9,756 nucleotides of DNA from JBDSZL01 sp039925145 (GTDB lineage Bacteria; Acidobacteriota; Vicinamibacteria; Vicinamibacterales; SCN-69-37). The translations under genes and the position numbers were made by a program. Each line of letters opens with the position of its first letter. Within the stretch, counting starts at the first letter, position 1. The notes under the pieces were generated by a model. That model was given only the letters and a program-made list of their open reading frames with translations. It searched no databases and was not told where the DNA came from. Location: NCBI GenBank assembly GCA_039925145.1, contig JBDSZL010000055.1:1-9756 (forward strand), read 5' to 3'. Below are positions 4,618 through 9,756 of the stretch, piece after piece.

Positions 4618-5816
4618 GTGGATCGGGCCACGCTGACGGTGGCGGACGTGTTCCGCCGCGCCGGTGACACCTATCGTGCCCACGCGGGGCCGTCGCTCCC
4701 CGTCGCGCATCGGCGCGTGATGACCGCGATTGAGACCTGTCGCACCGCCGCCCTCGGCGGCCACGTCGAGCAGTGCGACGACTGCCACTATCGCCGCGTC
4801 TGGTACAACAGCTGCCGGAATCGGCATTGTCCCAGTTGCCAGTCGCTGGCCCGCGCGGCCTGGATCGACGCCCGCACCGCGGACCTGCTCGACACCGAGT
4901 ACTTTCACGTCGTCTTCACGGTGCCCCAGGCGGTCGCCGCGATCGCCCTGCAGAATAAGGCGGCGGTCTACGGCATCCTCTTCCGGGCGACCGCCGAGAC
5001 GTTGCGCACCCTGGCCGCCGACCCGAAACATCTTGGGGCCGCCATCGGCTTCTTCGCGGTGCTCCACACGTGGGGACAGACCCTCGTGCATCATCCGCAT
5101 CTGCATTGCGTCGTCCCCGGCGGCGGCCTCGCCCCGGACGGGACGCGCTGGGTGGCCTGCCGCCCGGGCTTCTTCCTGCCCGTCCGCGTCCTGTCCCGCC
5201 TCTTCCGCCGGCTCTTCTTGACGGCGTTGCAGGCCGCCTTCGACGCGGGCCAGCTCCGATTCGCCGGGGCGCTCCACGCGCTCGCTGATCCGCACGGGTT
5301 TGCCGAGCATCTGGAGCCAGTGCGGCACACCGAGTGGGTGGTCTACGCCAAACGCCCCTTTGCCGGCGCGCGACAGGTGCTCGACTACGTCGGCCGCTAT
5401 ACCCACCGCGTCGCCCTCGCCAACCAGCGGCTCATCGATCTCGACGATGGGCACGTGCGCTTTGCCTACAAGGATTACCGCGCGGGCCCCGCAGCGCCGC
5501 CGAAGACGATGACGCTCGCCGCGCCGGAATTCATCCGCCGGTTCTTGCTGCACGTGCTGCCGTCAGGCTTCCATCGGATTCCTATTACGGCCTCTTGGGG
5601 AATCGTCACCGGCGCGAGCACTTGGCCCAGTGCCGCGCCCTGATTGGGACAACCGGGCCACCGCCGATCGCCGACGAGACACCGGACCCCGGCAACTATC
5701 GCGACCGCTACGAGCGGCTGACCGGGCGCTCGTTGCGCCGGTGTCCCCGCTGTCAGGGCGGGCACATGCGGGTCGTCGAGCCGCTCGTGGGCGCCACGCG
5801 CGTGGATACTTCATGA
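4618..5816 (+). pseudogene. IS91-family HUH/Y2 transposase with 3' frameshift
   Basis: A rolling-circle transposase related to IS91/IS801. From GTG 4618 the frame gives an N-terminal zinc-binding region with Cys53, Cys56, Cys66, Cys71 and Cys74 (CDDC, then NRHCPSC), the HUH motif HPHLH at residues 159-163, and the Y2 motif DYVGRYTHRVA with Tyr257 and Tyr261. After residue 321 (5578-5580) the frame is wrong. Dropping back one base recovers YYGLLGNRHRREHLAQCRAL and a C-terminal CPRCQGG zinc-like motif, ending at a stop at 5814-5816. The full protein would be about 399 residues. A single lost base inside one codon explains this. No slippery heptamer is visible, so it is read as a mutation. The uncorrected 341-residue product keeps every catalytic residue and might retain partial activity. 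Confidence 0.85.
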
Positions 5817-6082
5817 TCGGCCCGCCCGACCTCGCGCCGCCACCGTCAGCGATGCCGCCCTCGTCACGGCTCGGGAGACGTGTGCCGCCGAGGCCATCGT
5901 CCCGACGATCCGACCGTCCGACCCGGGGGCGCGGGGCGCCGCATCGCCCTCCAACGCACCCGCGCCGACGGCGACGGGACGTCCGGGCACGCACGCACGA
6001 CCGCACGCGACGCGCGCGGTCCGGTTCCGCCTCGATACAAACCCCATAAGGCCCGCACCCAGCCCGCGGTTTCGTCCAACGC
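5817..6082. other. Gene-free 3' region of the IS91-type element
   Basis: This very GC-rich stretch follows the transposase. Open frames on both strands are arginine- and proline-rich without any recognisable motif, typical of non-coding high-GC sequence. It probably carries the element's terminal region. No GAAC or CAAG tetranucleotide, the usual IS91 target, was found between here and 6240. Confidence 0.45.
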
Positions 6083-6159
6083 GTTTTTAGTCCACCGGCG
6101 CGGCGGCACCCGGCTCGCCACAGTCCGACGTCGTCCCGCCGCGCCGCCAGACTAAAAAC
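6083..6159. repeat. 77 bp imperfect palindrome at the presumed element right end
   Basis: The outer arms GTTTTTAGTC (6083-6092) and GACTAAAAAC (6150-6159) are perfectly complementary over 10 bp. The inner arms CGGCGCGGCGG (6096-6106) and CCGCCGCGCCG (6136-6146) pair over 11 bp, separated from the outer arms by three mismatches, with a 29-base loop. A stem this long and GC-rich downstream of a rolling-circle transposase suits an oriIS/terIS-type structure or a small REP/MITE-like element. It is not a normal terminator, because on neither strand does a T-run follow the GC stem. Confidence 0.6.
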
Positions 6160-6243
6160 ACTCTGCCTTCTCAGACATCCGCCCCGGTGGGTGCGCGTGG
6201 AGCCTAACAGGGAGCATGTCGCTGAGCGGCGGTTTGGGGTGAG

Positions 6244-8973
6244 TCAGAGGTCCTTCAACGCCACGTTGGCCTCGACGCGAGAGGCGCGCCGCGCGGGTAT
6301 GTGGCAGGCGACGAGCGCGGCGGCCGTGAGCAGTCCCGCCGCGATCACGAATCCAACAAGGTCGAAAATAGCGACGTCCGGGTACAGCGCCCGCAGGAGG
6401 AATCGACAGACCGTGCCGAACGCGAGGCCCCCAACAGTGCCTTGCATGACGGGTCGCAGACCGTCGCGAATAATGAGGCGGCGGACTTGACGGGGCAGTG
6501 CGCCGAGTGCCTTGCGGATACCCATCTCCCGGGTACGGCTAGTGACGACCTGCGACAGCACCCCGTAGAGTCCAATCATCGAGAGCAGGATGGCGAGTCC
6601 GGCCAACGATCCCGTGAGGCCGGTCGCCATCCGAAGCAACTCATATTGGGGAAACAGCATGACGGATGCCGTGCCGGCCCGCGGCAACATCGCCACGTCC
6701 GGGGCGGCCATCTGCACGACGCGTCGCATCGGCTCGACGAGATCGGCGGGGTCGCCGGCGGTCCTCGTCACGAAGGCCAGCGTGGGCTCGTAGTGCTGCG
6801 CCAACGGGAGATACACGGTGCCGTTGCTTCGGTTGGGATGCACCACATCGGTGTCGGTATCCTGAGCGACGCCGATGATGGTGAGCTGGCTCACAGTCGT
6901 TCGGTCCATCATGTTGATGCGATTCCGCAACAGCACCTGGCGCCCAATGGGATCGGTCTCCCCAAAGATCTGGCGCGCGGTCACCTCGCTGACCACCGCC
7001 ACCGGTGTCGTGCCTGCCACATCCCGGGCATCGAACGCACGCCCATGGACGATGGGCACGCCAATGGTTCGAAAGATGTCCGAGGTGGCGGTGATAAGCC
7101 ACGCTTCGATACCAGACCGGCTGTCTACGAACGGACGCTCGGGCGTGGCGACCGAGGCACGCGGAGTAAAATCCAAGCCCAAGGGCAACCCGGACGAGAG
7201 CGACGCCGCCTCAATTCCAGGCTGCCCCGCCGCCGTCTTTACGATGGCGTCAATCACGGGTCGTGCCCGGGCTTCGGTCCAGCCGTCGGTCTTGAAGTCG
7301 ACGACGCCCACCGCGAGCCGGTCGATGTCCAGGCCTGATGGGTGGCCCCGCCCGTTGATCGTGACCCGCACGAAAAATCCGGCAATCAGAATCAGGCCGG
7401 TTGAAATCGCCACCTGCCAGGCGATCGATCGTCGCCGGCTGCCCCACACGGCCGTCGAGGCGGAGCGCGCACGGGCCGCGGTTCCAGCCGAACGCGTCAG
7501 TTGCCACGCCGGCCCCACGCCGAACACGAGGAGCGATGTCACAAGAGCGGTCGCCGAGACCGCGAGCGCCGCCAGGTTCATCTGCGGATCGAGGCGGACG
7601 ATCAGCCATCGCGCGACCGGGAGGTCGACTGCGAGCACGACGAAGAGTATCCGCGCGACCACGTACGCGCCCACAGCGCTGAGGGCCGCGATCATCGCGT
7701 ACTCAATCAACAGTTCCCTGATCAAGCGCGACCGCGATGCCCCGAGGGCGCATCGCACGGCAAATTCATTTTCACGCGTCGCCCCACGACTGAGCATCAG
7801 ATTGGCAATATTGGCCGAGGCAATGAGCAGGACGAGGGCGACGAGCCCCTTGACGACGCTCGTGACGATCTCGGGTTCCCCGCCCCTGGCGACGACGGCG
7901 GCAGATGTGGCGGACCATCCGCGCGTCGGCGGGACGCGCGCCCCGTCGGGCGTCGGGAGCGGAGTGGCGCGGTCAAGCCCGCTGCCGACCGTGGCAAGCG
8001 CCGTGGAGACGGAGGCGATGGATGTGGAGGCCGTGAGCCGGCCGATGGCGATGATCTCCCGCCTGTTGCGGTCCTGATTGCCGAGGCTGCTTGGCGGCGG
8101 GCCCGATCCGGCCGTGTCGTCCACTGCCAGGGGAATCCAGAACTCGGATGGTGTCGCCGGCCGACCCGTGAGTCCCTCGAACGATGCCGATGCGACGCCG
8201 ATCACCTCGAAGGGATGCCCGCTCACACGCAGCACGCGCCCAACGACCGCCGGATCTCCGCCAAGCGTCTGCCGCCAGAACCGCTCGCCGAGCACGATGA
8301 CCGCTGGCCCATCTGCGCGATCGTCGGCCGGCTGAATCGCCCGGCCGATCACCGTGGAGCCGCCAAGCGTCGGGAAGTAGGCGCCGGTGACGGCCTCGCC
8401 AATGGCGACCTTGGCCACAGTCGCGTCAGAGACCGTCCGAGACAGCACGACCGATCCGGCCAAACCCGCCATCGACGCGGGTGCTCGCTGAAGCTCGGCA
8501 AAGTCGAGATGAGACAGGGTCCACTGCCTGAAGTTGCGCGATGCGCCAGTGCTGAGGAACACCAACGTATCTGGATCGCGTACTCGTAGTGACGCGAGAT
8601 GCTGCAATGAGTCCACGGCTGAGTACACGGCGGTCGTGGCGCCCACGCCGATCGCAAGCGACGTCGCGGCGAAGAGCGTGAAGACGGGCGTGGCGCGCAG
8701 CCGCCGACAGGCCATTCGTGCGTCCTTCAGCGTCTGTTCGGACCAGATACCGATCGACCAGAACGGATGGTCGCTCCTCACCTGCGCGCGGTAATGGTGG
8801 AGGCTGCCAAACTCCAAGCGCGCGCGGCGGGCCGCCTCGGCGTAGGACAGGCCTTGTCGTACCAGATCGTCAGCGCGATGCGCCTGGTGCGTGGCGGCCT
8901 CGATCTGGAGGTCGGCGTCGAGACCAGGTCGGCCGAGAAGCCGGCGAACGAACGGGCGAAGATAGTGGCGCAC
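6244..8973 (-). CDS. ADOP-family MacB/FtsX-like permease
   Basis: A 909-residue inner-membrane permease of the ADOP type (acidobacterial duplicated orphan permease). A cytosolic prefix domain covers about 1-90 (AEAARRARLEFGS motif region). The first unit has a transmembrane helix at about 96-118, a MacB-like periplasmic domain at about 120-370, and three helices near 374-395, 421-447 and 467-488, with the coupling segment RGATRENEFAVRCALGASRS between. A second unit repeats the plan: a helix at about 517-535, a periplasmic domain to about 775, helices near 783-808, 842-858 and 870-891, with coupling segment SRTREMGIRKALGA. MacB-type permeases transmit ATP-driven movement to export or outer-envelope partners. 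No ATPase gene is present here, as is usual for ADOPs, and the substrate is unknown. It lies 9 bases downstream of a PadR regulator gene. Confidence 0.92.
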   Translation of the reverse strand: MRHYLRPFVRRLLGRPGLDADLQIEAATHQAHRADDLVRQGLSYAEAARRARLEFGSLHHYRAQVRSDHPFWSIGIWSEQTLKDARMACRRLRATPVFTLFAATSLAIGVGATTAVYSAVDSLQHLASLRVRDPDTLVFLSTGASRNFRQWTLSHLDFAELQRAPASMAGLAGSVVLSRTVSDATVAKVAIGEAVTGAYFPTLGGSTVIGRAIQPADDRADGPAVIVLGERFWRQTLGGDPAVVGRVLRVSGHPFEVIGVASASFEGLTGRPATPSEFWIPLAVDDTAGSGPPPSSLGNQDRNRREIIAIGRLTASTSIASVSTALATVGSGLDRATPLPTPDGARVPPTRGWSATSAAVVARGGEPEIVTSVVKGLVALVLLIASANIANLMLSRGATRENEFAVRCALGASRSRLIRELLIEYAMIAALSAVGAYVVARILFVVLAVDLPVARWLIVRLDPQMNLAALAVSATALVTSLLVFGVGPAWQLTRSAGTAARARSASTAVWGSRRRSIAWQVAISTGLILIAGFFVRVTINGRGHPSGLDIDRLAVGVVDFKTDGWTEARARPVIDAIVKTAAGQPGIEAASLSSGLPLGLDFTPRASVATPERPFVDSRSGIEAWLITATSDIFRTIGVPIVHGRAFDARDVAGTTPVAVVSEVTARQIFGETDPIGRQVLLRNRINMMDRTTVSQLTIIGVAQDTDTDVVHPNRSNGTVYLPLAQHYEPTLAFVTRTAGDPADLVEPMRRVVQMAAPDVAMLPRAGTASVMLFPQYELLRMATGLTGSLAGLAILLSMIGLYGVLSQVVTSRTREMGIRKALGALPRQVRRLIIRDGLRPVMQGTVGGLAFGTVCRFLLRALYPDVAIFDLVGFVIAAGLLTAAALVACHIPARRASRVEANVALKDL

Positions 8974-8982
8974 GACGAGCCG

Positions 8983-9327
8983 CTACTCCGCCGGCAGACG
9001 GTGCGTCAGCGCCGCAGCCATGATCGCCACAATCCGATTCCAGTCCTCGGTCTCTTCCCGCAGGCGCTTCCGGCCCGCGACGGTCAGACGGTAGAACTTC
9101 GCGCGCCGGTCGTTGTCGGAGGTGCCCCACTCCGTATCGACGAGTCCCTGGCGTTCGAGGCGGTAGAGCGCGGGATAGAGCGCCCCCTGCTCGATTCTCA
9201 GCGCCCCGCCGGTCATCTGCTGAATACGTAACAGGACGCCATACCCATGCAGCTCGCCAAGCGAAACCGCCTTGAGGATCAGGACCTCCAGTGTGCCCGG
9301 CACCAGGCCGGCGGGTTCGGGTGGCAT
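8983..9327 (-). CDS. PadR family transcriptional regulator
   Basis: A 114-residue PadR winged-helix repressor. Visible features are the opening GTLEVLILKAVSLGELHGYG (helices 1 and 2), the recognition region IEQGALYPALYRLERQGLVD, the wing with SDNDRRAKFYRLTVAG, and a short C-terminal helix starting at RKRLREETEDWNRI. The short C-terminus places it in the small PadR subfamily usually paired with ADOP permeases. ATG 9327 is supported by AGGAGA (9335-9340), 7 bases upstream. The stop is 9 bases from the ADOP start, so the two form an operon. It probably represses its own operon through the TCCTAA/TTAGGA sites at 9335-9376. The inducer is unknown. Confidence 0.93.
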   Translation of the reverse strand: MPPEPAGLVPGTLEVLILKAVSLGELHGYGVLLRIQQMTGGALRIEQGALYPALYRLERQGLVDTEWGTSDNDRRAKFYRLTVAGRKRLREETEDWNRIVAIMAAALTHRLPAE

Positions 9328-9334
9328 GCGCTGG

Positions 9335-9376
9335 TCTCCTAAGCTGATTAGGAAAGATACACACGCTCTCCTAAGC
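9335..9376. promoter_or_regulatory. Candidate PadR operator
   Basis: TCCTAA (9337-9342) and TTAGGA (9348-9353) form a perfect 6 bp inverted repeat with a 5 bp centre, immediately downstream of the -10 hexamer. The 10-mer TCTCCTAAGC occurs twice, at 9335-9344 and 9367-9376, the second copy lying in the -35/-10 spacer. A dimeric repressor here would block both RNA polymerase and the ribosome site. Confidence 0.6.
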
Positions 9377-9382
9377 CGTCAA
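9354..9382 (-). promoter_or_regulatory. Sigma-70-like promoter of the PadR-ADOP operon
   Basis: On the minus strand, TTGACG (9377-9382) and TATCTT (9354-9359) are separated by exactly 17 bp. This is close to consensus and correctly placed upstream of the PadR ATG. It overlaps the operator sites, as expected for autorepression. Confidence 0.65.
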
Positions 9383-9756
9383 CGGGAAGGAAGCGGTGGG
9401 AGCGGCGAACGCAGCACGTACCGACACACGCCCTCCAGCCGCTCGCGTTGCCCGGCCGGCACGATGAGACCGGCGTGCAGGCTGTAGCCGTTCGCGCGCG
9501 CCGCGCAGGCGTCGAAGACCACCGGCTCCGTCCGTTCCCCCGTGGCGGTGCTCCCGAGCCGCACGGGATAGCGACCCGATCGCGGCGCCAGGGCGCTCAG
9601 GCCCTGCACCGACGCGGCCGCCCACCCGGCGAGCAGCGGGGCACCATTGGCCCAGGAATCGCCGGCCATGCCGTCATCGTCCGACTGGCCACGCGCGCGA
9701 AGCCGGCGGTTCACAAGGGGCTCGACCGCCGCCAGCACCTCTTCGGCGTCGAGCGT
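9379..9756 (-). pseudogene. Truncated Transposase_32-type (HUH) transposase, partial at window edge
   Basis: The minus-strand frame enters from beyond the window. It contains TLDAEEVLAAVEPLVNRRLR, GDSWANGAPLLAGWAAASVQ, GYSLHAGLIVPAGQRERLEG and VCRYVLRSP. This is the C-terminal half of the large zinc-finger/Transposase_32 transposases of the wider IS91-like group; CRYVLRSP corresponds to the conserved CRYxxRPP region carrying the presumed catalytic tyrosine. Homologues continue for roughly 100 more residues (a RHRWxDGTTH-type block), but here the frame stops within about ten codons, overlapping the PadR -35. It is therefore 3'-truncated, and its 5' end cannot be judged. Its sequence is unlike the transposase at 4618, so it is a separate element. 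Confidence 0.72.

Noticed and set aside
3695..4636. Plus-strand open frame overlapping the recombinase
   Set aside because: It is a shifted-frame shadow without motifs, covering the same bases as the intact tyrosine recombinase.
4387..5553. Long minus-strand open frame opposite the transposase
   Set aside because: It is low-complexity, charged, and exactly antisense to clear HUH and zinc motifs; a GC-bias shadow.
5570..5600. Programmed ribosomal frameshift in the IS91-type transposase
   Set aside because: No slippery heptamer or obvious downstream stimulatory structure; a one-base loss explains it better.
5817..6155. Small proteins in the region after the transposase
   Set aside because: Frames on both strands are Arg/Pro/Ala-rich with no motif or ribosome site.
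6083..6159. Rho-independent terminator for the ADOP operon
   Set aside because: The T-tract precedes the GC stem instead of following it on both strands, and the loop of 29 bases is too long.
1..9756. CRISPR array
   Set aside because: No regularly spaced repeats; the only repeats are the 95 bp pair and short motifs described above.

Overview
The window is GC-rich (clearly above 60% by eye) and looks like a piece of an Acidobacteriota chromosome, most likely the Vicinamibacteria type. That placement is inferred. It rests on a PadR regulator paired with a very long duplicated MacB/FtsX permease (the ADOP arrangement typical of that phylum) and on the general style of the toxin-antitoxin and SEC-C proteins. 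No ribosomal or core marker gene is present to confirm it.

Positions 1-1600 look like a worn integration hotspot. On the minus strand there is a 3' fragment of a tRNA-Cys gene (82-127) with no 5' half. It sits directly behind the last ~30 codons of what looks like a lost integrase (143-237). A second ~90% identical copy of that tail lies at 1460-1554. Between the copies are an apparently intact HigBA-type toxin-antitoxin pair (311-960, plus strand) with a perfect palindromic operator, a scrap resembling an IS3-type orfB N-terminus, and on the minus strand an intact DUF2281-type antitoxin followed by a MazF/PemK toxin fragment that lacks a start codon and its C-terminal part.

Positions 1600-3400 hold a DUF433 antitoxin (1601-1834) whose DUF5615/PIN-like toxin partner breaks off after about 25 codons. 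It runs into the 3' end of a minus-strand SEC-C zinc-motif protein gene (1910-3388) that is broken by at least two frameshifts. Two toxin genes are therefore broken while their antitoxins remain open.

Positions ~3560-6160 appear to be one mobile element. It has a structured left end, a complete tyrosine recombinase (3726-4607), an IS91-type HUH/Y2 transposase (4618-5816) frameshifted near its 3' end, a ~265 bp tract without a gene, and a 77 bp imperfect palindrome (6083-6159).

Positions 6244-9382 are a minus-strand operon, PadR regulator then ADOP permease, with a recognisable sigma-70-like promoter and a TCCTAA/TTAGGA operator. The window closes with the truncated C-terminal region of a second, unrelated HUH-type transposase (9379-9756, running off the edge). 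Its coding frame ends almost exactly where the PadR promoter begins. Overall this is an accessory region built by repeated insertion and decay. The candidates for functioning units are HigBA, the tyrosine recombinase and the PadR-ADOP operon.
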